A stretch of 10,930 nt of DNA, taken from contig JACCVM010000067.1 of the NCBI GenBank assembly GCA_013698135.1, forward strand, positions 1 to 10,930, read 5' to 3'. The stretch's first letter is position 1, and the number at the start of each line of letters is the position of its first letter. The stretch is from Euzebyaceae bacterium. GTDB taxonomy: Bacteria > Actinomycetota > Nitriliruptoria > Euzebyales > Egibacteraceae. Made by a program: the position numbers and the translations under genes. A model generated the notes under the pieces. The model had not been told where the DNA came from. It worked only from the letters and a program-made list of their open reading frames with translations, and searched no databases. Shown here piece by piece: positions 4,802 through 10,930 of the stretch.

Positions 4802-7306
4802 ATGAGCACCGTGGCGACCACCATCGACTTCCCCGAGGCGCTGCCGTTGCGGCGGGAGGGCAAGGCCTGGTTCGTCGACGCCGACGGCACCACCGTCAAG
4901 GTGTCCAACCCCGACAAGCCCTACTGGGGTCCGGAGGGTTACACCAAGGCCGACCTGCTGGCCTACTGGTACAACGCGGCGCTCTGGGTGCTGCCCTACC
5001 TGCGGGACCGGCCGCTGACCCTCAAACGCATGCCCGACGGGGCCGACGGGGCCTTCTTCTACGCCAAGCAGGCCCCACCGGGGACGCCCCCGTGGATGGT
5101 CACCGCGCCGGTGACCGGTCGGCGCAGCGGCAAGACCACCGAGTACCTGCTGGCCACCGACCGCGCCAGCCTGGTGTTCACGGCCAACCTTGGCTGCATC
5201 GAACTGCATCCCTGGCACAGCCGCATCGACGACATCGGCCGGCCCGACTACGCCTTCTTCGACCTCGACCCGATGGGGGCGGCCACCTTCGCCGACGTGC
5301 GCGAGGTCGCGCTGCTCGTGCGCACAGCCTTGGAGGGCCTCGGCCTGCGCGGCTACCCGAGGACGTCCGGTGCCACCGGCATGCAGGTCTACGTGCCGCT
5401 GGACCGCCGGCACTCCGCCGGTCAGGTCCGCGAATGGGTGGGCCGGGTCTGCCGCCTGCTCAACCGAGCCGACCCGCAGCGCACGACGATGGAATGGGTG
5501 GTGGAGCGCCGTGGCGCGCAGGTGTTCCTGGACCACAACATGAACACCGAGGGCAAGAACATCGCCGTCACCTACTCCCCCCGCCCGGAACGGGCCGCCT
5601 CGGTGGCCACGCCACTGCGCTGGGACGAGGTCGCCGCTGGCGTCGAACCGGCCGACTTCACCATGGCGACGATCTTCGGGCGGCTGGCGGAGGTCGGTGA
5701 CCTGTTCGCCCCGGTGCTGGCCGGAGGCCAGGACCTGTCGCCGGCGATGCATGCCCTTGGGATGGATCCCACACCGGAGCCCGATCCGGCCGCGCACCAG
5801 GTCACGGCGCCACAAGTTCTTGCCGAGCGGCTGGCGACCTACCAGGGCAAACGCGATTTCGCCCGCACCCCGGAGCCCCCGCCCCCCGCCGGACCCGGAG
5901 AAGACGTCGAGGATGCGGCGGACGTCGACGAGCGTCCACAGTTCGTCCTGCAGCACCATCTGGCTCGCCGGCTGCACCACGACCTGCGTTTGGAGCGGCA
6001 CGGCACGGCGCCGTCGTGGGCTCTGCCCAAGGGCCTGCCTGACCGCAAGGGGGTGCGCCACCTCGCGGTGCAGACCGAGGACCATCCCGTCAGCTACATG
6101 TCGTTCAGCGGCGAGATCCCGGCCGGCGAGTACGGCGGCGGCCAGGTGCGCATCTGGGACTCGGGGACCTATGACCTGCTGGAGTGGACCGACGACAAGG
6201 TCAACTTCCGTCTGCACGGTCGCCGCCACTCCGGGGAGTACCACCTGTTTCGCACGGGCCGCGACGGCGACGCCAAACAGTGGCTGGTCATCCGCGCCGA
6301 CGACGCGCTCACCGACGTGCCCCCCGACTCGCCCTCGTTCGCGCCGATGCTGGCCAGTGACGGCGGCCAGGCCTTCGACGACCCCGAGTGGCTGTTCGAG
6401 ATCAAGTGGGACGGCGTGCGCGCGATCGCCACGGTCCGGCGTCCTGGCACCGGGAACGACGCCGGCACCCGGCTGGTCAGCCGCCAGGGCAACGACATCA
6501 CCCCCGCCTACCCTGAGCTCGCGCCCCTGTGGGAGCGCGTGCTGGCGCGCAACGCCGTCCTCGACGGCGAGATCGTGGCGTTGGACGACCACGGCCGGCC
6601 GTCCTTTCAGCGCCTGCAACGGCGGATGCACCTGCGCGACACCGTCGGGGTCGCTCGCGCCGCCGAGCGTTCCCCTGTCCGCTACATGGTCTTCGACCTG
6701 CTCGCGGCCGACGGGCGGCCCTTGATCGACCGACCGTTGCGGGACCGCCTCGCGCTGCTCGACGAGGTCCTCGTCGCCGGCGGCCCCTTCGTGCGCAGCA
6801 CCACCGTGGCCGAGGACGGCAAGGCGTTGTTCGAGGCCGCACGGCAACAGGGTTTGGAGGGGCTGATCGCCAAGCGTTCGGCGTCGCTGTACCGGCCGGG
6901 CAAGCGATCCCGCGACTGGCTCAAGTTCAAGGTCCGCCGCAGTGCCGAGGTCGTCATCGGCGGCTGGCTGCCGGGCAAACAGGGCCGCAGCGGCCGCCTG
7001 GGCGCCCTGCTGCTCGGGCTGTACGACGGCCCGGCGTTGCAATTCGTCGGCCGGGCGGGCACGGGCTTCGACGACGCCGAGCTCGCCCGCCTGGGGGATT
7101 TGCTGGCCGACCTGGCCCGCGAGGACTCGCCGTTCGCGCCGAGTCCACAGATGCCTGCCCAGGCCCGCTTCGTCGACCCCGTGCTGGTGTGCACGGTCGA
7201 GTACGTCGAACACACCGAGGGTGGCTTGCTGCGCCACCCCTCCTACAAGGGGCTGCTCGACAGCGCCGTACCTGTCGAGCAGACGCTACGACGGCTGCAG
7301 ACCTGA
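4802..7306 (+). CDS. ligD: Multifunctional DNA ligase D (polymerase-phosphoesterase-ligase)
   Basis: This 834-residue enzyme repairs double-strand breaks with Ku. The polymerase domain (about 10-300) has metal-site residues His136, Asp154/Asp156 (FFDLDP) and Asp244 (FLDHNMN), and ends with TPLRWDE. A Pro-rich linker (about 355-378) follows. The 3'-phosphoesterase domain (about 380-510) contains HHLARRLHHDLRLE with His386 and Asp394, plus His428 in DHPVSY. The ATP-dependent ligase domain (about 515-834) has nucleophile Lys535 in EIKWDGVR, then VLDGEIVAL, YMVFDLL, EGLIAKR and DWLKFKV, with an OB-fold end. Domain order is that of mycobacterial LigD, not the Pseudomonas order. Spacing of the catalytic residues fits the P. 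aeruginosa enzyme, as I recall its numbering, without gaps. Oddity: Gln195 in TSGATGMQVYVPL where most LigD polymerases have His. The ATG at 4802 is chosen for homology; its ribosome binding site is weak, and the frame is open back to 4658. It converges with the PIG-L gene, 8 bases apart. Confidence 0.96.
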   Translation: MSTVATTIDFPEALPLRREGKAWFVDADGTTVKVSNPDKPYWGPEGYTKADLLAYWYNAALWVLPYLRDRPLTLKRMPDGADGAFFYAKQAPPGTPPWMVTAPVTGRRSGKTTEYLLATDRASLVFTANLGCIELHPWHSRIDDIGRPDYAFFDLDPMGAATFADVREVALLVRTALEGLGLRGYPRTSGATGMQVYVPLDRRHSAGQVREWVGRVCRLLNRADPQRTTMEWVVERRGAQVFLDHNMNTEGKNIAVTYSPRPERAASVATPLRWDEVAAGVEPADFTMATIFGRLAEVGDLFAPVLAGGQDLSPAMHALGMDPTPEPDPAAHQVTAPQVLAERLATYQGKRDFARTPEPPPPAGPGEDVEDAADVDERPQFVLQHHLARRLHHDLRLERHGTAPSWALPKGLPDRKGVRHLAVQTEDHPVSYMSFSGEIPAGEYGGGQVRIWDSGTYDLLEWTDDKVNFRLHGRRHSGEYHLFRTGRDGDAKQWLVIRADDALTDVPPDSPSFAPMLASDGGQAFDDPEWLFEIKWDGVRAIATVRRPGTGNDAGTRLVSRQGNDITPAYPELAPLWERVLARNAVLDGEIVALDDHGRPSFQRLQRRMHLRDTVGVARAAERSPVRYMVFDLLAADGRPLIDRPLRDRLALLDEVLVAGGPFVRSTTVAEDGKALFEAARQQGLEGLIAKRSASLYRPGKRSRDWLKFKVRRSAEVVIGGWLPGKQGRSGRLGALLLGLYDGPALQFVGRAGTGFDDAELARLGDLLADLAREDSPFAPSPQMPAQARFVDPVLVCTVEYVEHTEGGLLRHPSYKGLLDSAVPVEQTLRRLQT

Positions 7307-7314
7307 CCCTGCGG

Positions 7315-8121
7315 TCAGCGCTGAGGCTTGGCGTTGGTCGGCGGCTTGTCGCGCAGTGACTCCGAGCCCTGGTCGTCCAGCGACCGGAAGCGCAGGACCG
7401 TGAACGACTCGGCGGCCTCGAGGCCGGCCTCGGCGCCCTGCTGGATCGCCATTTCTTTCACCCGGGGGCCAGGGTCCCACCCCGACAGCTGCGACGCGTG
7501 GCAGCGCAGCGCCGCCAGCTTCTGCTCCAGCGTGGCGGTCACGTCGACCAGGTCGTTGCCTTGCCCGAAGCTCATCAGCCACAGCTCGGCAACGTCCCAC
7601 GGCTCCAGGCCCTCGTCGATCAACGAGGTGTCCCACAGCCGCGTGGACGCCGCGGGATTGATGGCGTGCAGGACGAGGTCGCCGACGGCGCGATGGTCGG
7701 GATGGTTGACATAGCCCAGCTCGGACCAGCGCACGCTGGGGTCCAGGGTGACCACCGCCTCGGGCCGATGGTGGCGGATCGCCGCCGCCACCTGGCGGCG
7801 CGCCTCGATCGAGGGCTCCAGGTAGCCGTCGGCGTAGCCCAGGAACGTCACGTCGCTGACGCCGAGCACCGCGCACGCCGCGCGTTGCTCGTCCTGGCGG
7901 ATCTGGTGCAGGCGCTCCCGCGTCATCGTCGGATCCGCCGACCCGCTGGCGCCATCGGTGACCACGAGATAGCGCACGTCGGTTCCCATCGCGGCCCAGC
8001 GCGCGACCGTTCCCGCGCAGCCGAACTCCGCGTCGTCCGGGTGCGCGATGATCACCAGCGCCCGGCCGAACGGGCGCAGCGGATCCCACACCCGGCCGCT
8101 GGTCGCATCGTTGTTGACCAC
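7315..8121 (-). CDS. PIG-L family (LmbE-like) zinc deacetylase
   Basis: Members of this fold remove N-acetyl groups from sugar conjugates (MshB in mycothiol synthesis, Mca in conjugate cleavage, GlcNAc-PI deacetylase). The zinc site is visible: AHPDDAEFG (His27, Asp30 on a 268-residue product) and NHPDHRAVG (residues 139-147, with His143 the likely third ligand). A TDGASGS segment after the second strand is also typical. The exact substrate is not determinable; the product is shorter than MshB-type enzymes and is not specifically MshB or Mca by motif. It is last in the two-component operon, 32 bases after the regulator stop, and ends 8 bases from ligD. The start is uncertain: GTG at 8121 is chosen; GTG at 8091 or TTG at 8148 (AGGGGG 13 bases upstream) are alternatives. 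No ATG is available without a long overlap into the regulator gene. Confidence 0.88.
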   Translation of the reverse strand: MVNNDATSGRVWDPLRPFGRALVIIAHPDDAEFGCAGTVARWAAMGTDVRYLVVTDGASGSADPTMTRERLHQIRQDEQRAACAVLGVSDVTFLGYADGYLEPSIEARRQVAAAIRHHRPEAVVTLDPSVRWSELGYVNHPDHRAVGDLVLHAINPAASTRLWDTSLIDEGLEPWDVAELWLMSFGQGNDLVDVTATLEQKLAALRCHASQLSGWDPGPRVKEMAIQQGAEAGLEAAESFTVLRFRSLDDQGSESLRDKPPTNAKPQR

Positions 8122-8153
8122 CGGCGCGCAGCCTAGTGCCAGGGGCAAAACGC

Positions 8154-8840
8154 CTACCGCGCCCCCTGCGGCGCGTTGACGGACGACTCCAGCCGGTAGC
8201 CCATGCCGCGAACGGTGGCGATGCGACCCTGCCCGAACTTGCGACGTAGGTAGCCGACGTACACGTCGACGACGTTGGAGCCGGGGTCGTAGTCGTAGCC
8301 CCACACATGGGACAGCAGCTGCTCGCGGGACAAGACTTGGCCGGCGTGGCGCATCAGCGTCTCCGCCAGGGTGAACTCACGAGCGGTCAACTCGATGTCG
8401 CGCTCACCCACGCGGACGCGCCGCGTACGCAGATCCAACGACAGGTCGCCGACACTCAGCACCGTCTCCTCCTGCGCTCGCTCGCCGCGCAGGCGCACCC
8501 GCACGCGGGCCAGCAGCTCTTCGAAGCGGAACGGCTTGGTGACGTAGTCATCCGCCCCGCCATCCAGCCCGGCAACCGTGTCATCCACGCCGTCACGGGC
8601 GGTCAGAATCACGACCGGCATCGCCGACCCCCCGCGACGCAGCTCGCGCAGCACGGCGAAGCCGTCCTTGCCCGGCAGACCGATGTCGAGCACCAGCAGG
8701 TCGAACTCACCGGATCGGGCGCGGAACAGGGCCTCCTGGCCGTCGGCGGCCACGCTGGTGGTGAACCCGTTGGCCTTGAGTCCCTTTTCGAGGAACGACG
8801 CGATCCTTGGCTCGTCCTCGGCGATGAGGATGCGGTTCAT
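8154..8840 (-). CDS. OmpR/PhoB-type response regulator
   Basis: This 228-residue transcription factor is the partner of the adjacent kinase. The receiver domain (about 1-115) has the acidic pocket Glu8/Asp9, phospho-acceptor Asp52 (LLVLDIGLPGKDG), Thr80 and Lys102 (YVTKPF). The C-terminal winged helix (about 128-222) shows ELTAREFTLAETLMRHAGQVLSRE, VDVYVGYLRRK and TVRGMGYRL, standard for OmpR-type DNA binding. The ATG at 8840 overlaps the kinase stop as TGATG, and GGAGGA at 8844-8849 precedes it by four bases; a GTG three bases upstream would leave too little spacing. MprA/TcrR-like members are the closest in look, but target genes are unknown. It may bind the CATGAG repeats ahead of the operon. 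Confidence 0.95.
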   Translation of the reverse strand: MNRILIAEDEPRIASFLEKGLKANGFTTSVAADGQEALFRARSGEFDLLVLDIGLPGKDGFAVLRELRRGGSAMPVVILTARDGVDDTVAGLDGGADDYVTKPFRFEELLARVRVRLRGERAQEETVLSVGDLSLDLRTRRVRVGERDIELTAREFTLAETLMRHAGQVLSREQLLSHVWGYDYDPGSNVVDVYVGYLRRKFGQGRIATVRGMGYRLESSVNAPQGAR

Positions 8841-10387
8841 CACTCCTCCACGGATGGTGGGTCGACAGGAAATGTGAGCGTGAAGGTGGCGCCCTCTCCC
8901 GGCGCGCTGGCCAGGTCCACACGACCGTAGTGAGCCTGAGCGATCGCGCGCACGATCGACAGGCCCAGCCCGGCGCCCTCCGAGACGCGCCGGCTCCCCG
9001 TCGAGCGCGCGAAGCGTTCGAAGATGCGGTCACGGTCCGCCGCCGCCACACCGTCGCCGGTGTCGCGCACCCACAGGCGCGCTTCGCCGTAGCGCATCTG
9101 CGAGCCCAGCGCGATGGTGTCACCGGCTTGCGTGTGCTGGGTAGCGTTCTGTGCCAGCTGCATGACCGCCTGCGTCAGGCGCTGCCGGTCGGCGACAACC
9201 AACCCCTCGCCGCGAGCCTCCTGCTTCCAGTTGCGAGCTCCCAACGTCGCGGCCTTGGCGAACAGATCGTCAGTGAGCACACCGAGATCCACGGTCTCGG
9301 TGTGCAGGAAGTCGTGCCGCTCCGCCTTGGCCAGCATCAGCAGGTCGTCGACCATCCGGCTCATCCGGTCCAGCTCGTCGGTCAGGATCACCACGGTCTC
9401 CGCTCGCTCCTGCGGGTCGTCACCGAGCAGCTCGAGGTGGCCTCGGATAATGGTGATCGGCGTCCGCAGCTCATGGCCGGCGTCCACGATGAAATACCGC
9501 TGGGTGGCGAACGCGTTCTGCAGGCGGTCCAGCATCTCGTTGAAGGTGGCAGACAGCCGGGAGACCTCGTCGTCCCCGTGGACCGGGATGCGTTTGGACA
9601 GGTCGGTCTCCGAGATGGAGCGCGCCGTGTCGGTGACCAGTCGCACGGGCGCGAGGATGCGCCCGGCAGCCACCCAGGCCACTAGGGAGGCGAGCAGCAG
9701 GGTGGCGAAGCCGACGGAGACGAAGACGCGAGCGACGTCGTCGACCTCGCGTACCTGCAGGTCGCGGAACTGCGCGACCACGAAGACACCGGCCTCGTCC
9801 CCCGCGGCGCCGGCAAGGCTGGCCTGGACGGGCATCGCGGCGTAGTCGACGCGCCCGACCTCGGTCATCACCGAGCCGCGCGTCGGTTCGGTGGTGGCTC
9901 CCAGCCGCCGCATCAGCGCCGTGTCCTCGTGCAGTGGCGCGGGTGGGGACTGGGCGCTGCGCTGATGGCCGCGCCCATCCACGAAGGTGAGCATGGTCTC
10001 GTCCGGCGACGGGATGTTGCGGCTGATGAACACCTCGAGCAGCCGTTCCACCGAGCCGAAGCGCTCTCCGGTGGCGGGGTCACGACCTTCTCGCACCAGC
10101 GTGCGCAGCTCGGCGACCTCCTGCACCAGCTCGTCGTTGACCTGTTCGTCCAGCCGCGCCAGGAGCACCTGGCGGACCATGACCAAGGAGGCCAGCAGCG
10201 CCAACCCGATCAAGCCGACATACCAGGCAAGGATGCGCGTGCGGGCGGTGGAAAAGGACCGGCGCCACCGCGACCGCGGCGGAGAGCTGGTTGCCGGACG
10301 TGCCGGCGAATCAGTCGTCGTCGTCCCCGCCGCCGTCGTCGTCGTCCCCGCCGTCGTCGTCTCCGTCGCCGCCGTCGTCGTCGTCAT
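8840..10387 (-). CDS. Sensor histidine kinase (HAMP, HisKA, HATPase)
   Basis: This is a 515-residue membrane kinase. It has TM1 (about 53-72, ILAWYVGLIGLALLASLVMV), a roughly 140-residue extracytoplasmic sensor region without a recognised fold, TM2 (about 215-240) and HAMP (about 240-292, ending NEMLDRLQNAF). His305 lies in the H-box DAGHELRTPITIIRGH. The ATPase domain carries the N-box QLAQNATQHT, DTGDGV, IFERFAR and GAGLGLSIV. Downstream it overlaps the response regulator start (TGATG). No ATG, GTG or TTG exists between the end of the Asp-rich gene (10311) and TM1, so the start must lie inside that gene in another frame. The ATG at 10387, preceded by GGGGGTG seven bases upstream, gives a 25-residue Thr-rich N-terminus; GTG at 10396 or ATG at 10423 are alternatives. 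The open frame up to 10807 is a shadow of the Asp-rich gene. Confidence 0.92.
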   Translation of the reverse strand: MTTTTAATETTTAGTTTTAAGTTTTDSPARPATSSPPRSRWRRSFSTARTRILAWYVGLIGLALLASLVMVRQVLLARLDEQVNDELVQEVAELRTLVREGRDPATGERFGSVERLLEVFISRNIPSPDETMLTFVDGRGHQRSAQSPPAPLHEDTALMRRLGATTEPTRGSVMTEVGRVDYAAMPVQASLAGAAGDEAGVFVVAQFRDLQVREVDDVARVFVSVGFATLLLASLVAWVAAGRILAPVRLVTDTARSISETDLSKRIPVHGDDEVSRLSATFNEMLDRLQNAFATQRYFIVDAGHELRTPITIIRGHLELLGDDPQERAETVVILTDELDRMSRMVDDLLMLAKAERHDFLHTETVDLGVLTDDLFAKAATLGARNWKQEARGEGLVVADRQRLTQAVMQLAQNATQHTQAGDTIALGSQMRYGEARLWVRDTGDGVAAADRDRIFERFARSTGSRRVSEGAGLGLSIVRAIAQAHYGRVDLASAPGEGATFTLTFPVDPPSVEE

Positions 10388-10883
10388 CGTCGTCACCCCC
10401 GCCGCGGTCGTCCCGGTCGTCATCCCCGTCGTCGTCGTCCCCGCCGTCGTCATCGTCGTCGTCGTCGTCCGCGGGCAGGGGGGGGTCCGGGTTCGGGGCG
10501 GGGGCCGGGGCGGGGCCAGGGGCAGGGGCAGGGGCGGGTTCGGGGACAGGAGAAGGCGCAGGATCCGGGGCTGCACGACCTTGGCCGCCCTTGCGCTCCC
10601 CGCGAGGTTCCTGCGGCGCCCGCTCGTCACCGTCGGGCTCGGGTCGCGGACGGTTCCGGCGGCGAGGGCGGTCATCGCGCGAAGGTGTCTCGGTCGGTTC
10701 GAGCTGTTGGAGCTCGACGCTGATGGGTGGGCCGAGCGATCTCGGACTGGTCCGGCCGGCGGTGGACAGCAGTGCACCGAAGACCACCCCGACCAGCAGG
10801 GTTGCAAGCAGGACGGGAACGGCGAGGCGGCTCACAGACTTCCAGGCTGATGACGCAAGATGATCATCACATGAGGTGCGCAT
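10311..10883 (-). CDS. Membrane-anchored protein with Pro/Ala linker and poly-Asp/Gly tail
   Basis: This 190-residue product has three clear parts. Residues about 19-44 hold one hydrophobic segment (LAVPVLLATLLVGVVFGALL) preceded by Lys/Arg, predicting N-in/C-out insertion or a signal peptide. Residues about 45-138 are polar and disordered, first Arg/Pro/Glu-rich, then PAPAPAP-type repeats. Residues 139-190 are a tail of 36 Asp in 52 positions, otherwise Gly with two Arg. No known domain. Outside the cell such a tail could bind Ca2+ or other cations, or act as a charged spacer. It is the first gene of the kinase/regulator operon and overlaps the kinase start. Such Asp-rich small membrane proteins beside actinobacterial two-component genes are familiar, but I know of no assigned role. 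Start: the ATG at 10883 has GAGAGG six bases before it; GTG at 10835 and TTG at 10901 are alternatives. Confidence 0.78.
   Translation of the reverse strand: MRTSCDDHLASSAWKSVSRLAVPVLLATLLVGVVFGALLSTAGRTSPRSLGPPISVELQQLEPTETPSRDDRPRRRNRPRPEPDGDERAPQEPRGERKGGQGRAAPDPAPSPVPEPAPAPAPGPAPAPAPNPDPPLPADDDDDDDDGGDDDDGDDDRDDRGGGDDDDDDDGGDGDDDGGDDDDGGGDDDD
10314..10469 (-). repeat. GAC/GGC low-complexity repeat, dual-coding in part
   Basis: 156 bases composed almost wholly of GAC, GAT and GGC/GGG codons in the Asp-tail frame. In the kinase frame the same DNA reads ACG/GCG, giving Thr, Ala and Gly; 10314-10387 is translated in both if the kinase start is right. Triplet repeats of this kind are prone to slippage and would change tail length in both proteins in step. 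Confidence 0.8.
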
Positions 10884-10898
10884 GAGAAGCCTCTCATG
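10859..10898. promoter_or_regulatory. Operator-like repeats upstream of the two-component operon
   Basis: CATGAG occurs at 10870-10875 and 10881-10886, an 11-base period, and its inverted copy CTCATG is at 10893-10898. The last two form a 20-base inverted repeat (GCATGAG with 6-base centre then CTCATGC, 10880-10899). A separate 10-base palindrome, GATGATCATC, is at 10859-10868. OmpR-type regulators commonly bind direct repeats with an 11-base period, so autoregulation is plausible. Part of the block overlaps the chosen start of the Asp-rich gene, which would favour the GTG start at 10835 or repression. A divergent + strand gene may begin at the ATG at 10922, but only three codons are in the window. 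Confidence 0.4.
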
Positions 10899-10930
10899 CA
10901 AAGCGGCGTTACGATGCCGTCATGGGTGCG

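Noticed and set aside
4421..7237. A 938-codon open frame on the - strand opposite ligD
   Set aside because: ligD on the + strand carries every catalytic motif of three domains. The antisense frame is low-complexity (Gly/Arg/Val/Gln rich), has no recognisable domain, and is the expected by-product of a GC-rich gene with biased third positions.
8122..8200. A lipoprotein signal-like stretch (RQRAAGGAVGVLPLALGC) in frame before the PIG-L domain
   Set aside because: It would be a good lipobox, but no ATG, GTG or TTG lies before it within a usable distance; the stretch is mostly the 3' end of the regulator gene read in another frame. A TTG at 8148 gives only six residues before the Cys, too short for a signal peptide.
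10314..10469. CRISPR-like or tandem-repeat array
   Set aside because: The periodicity is codon-sized (GAC/GGC) and lies inside an open frame; there are no spacers.
10388..10807. N-terminal 140-residue extension of the kinase frame
   Set aside because: It reads as Pro/Thr/Ser-rich sequence with no domain and is the out-of-frame shadow of the Asp-rich protein gene, which has a membrane segment and its own ribosome binding site.

Overview
The window is very GC-rich with dense, mostly G/C-ending codons. Its gene content fits a high-GC actinobacterium: a mycobacterial-order LigD (polymerase-phosphoesterase-ligase) with Ku, a winged-helix Fic-like protein coupled to a HAD-IB phosphatase, an FxsA homologue, and a MprAB-like two-component pair. 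Genus cannot be fixed from the sequence. The window looks chromosomal: no insertion sequence, integrase, CRISPR array, tRNA or rRNA was seen.

Layout, left to right. (1) The 3' part of nicotinate phosphoribosyltransferase (pncB, + strand, cut by the window edge) ends at 839 and is followed by a perfect 14-bp-stem terminator (855-886). (2) On the - strand is a 48-residue putative lipoprotein (899-1045) with a Gly/Ala/Ser/Glu repeat tail; its roughly 120-base leader folds into two strong hairpins. (3) A - strand pair follows: a HAD-IB hydrolase (2316-3122) and, joined to it by a TGATG stop/start overlap, a Fic-fold protein (1189-2316) whose catalytic motif lacks the His and the acidic residue. 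(4) After an intergenic stretch with an 18-bp perfect inverted repeat comes a second - strand pair, Ku and FxsA, whose stop and start codons abut with no gap. (5) Divergent from ku across 134 bases lies ligD (+, 4802-7306), so both non-homologous end-joining proteins are expressed from one divergent control region. (6) Convergent with ligD is a - strand operon filling 7315-10883. In transcription order it encodes a membrane-anchored protein with a 52-residue Asp/Gly tail, a sensor kinase, an OmpR-type response regulator, and a PIG-L family deacetylase. The kinase must start inside the Asp-tail coding region in another frame, so about 77 bases code for poly-Asp in one frame and poly-Thr in the other.

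Functional reading. Ku and LigD make a complete two-protein bacterial NHEJ system with all three LigD activities predicted, although one conserved polymerase-domain His is Gln. The two-component operon probably senses an envelope or ionic signal, with the Asp-rich protein as a candidate accessory sensor and the PIG-L enzyme as a possible output; that link is inferred from gene order only. Repeated CATGAG hexamers with an 11-base period upstream of the operon are a candidate autoregulatory site.
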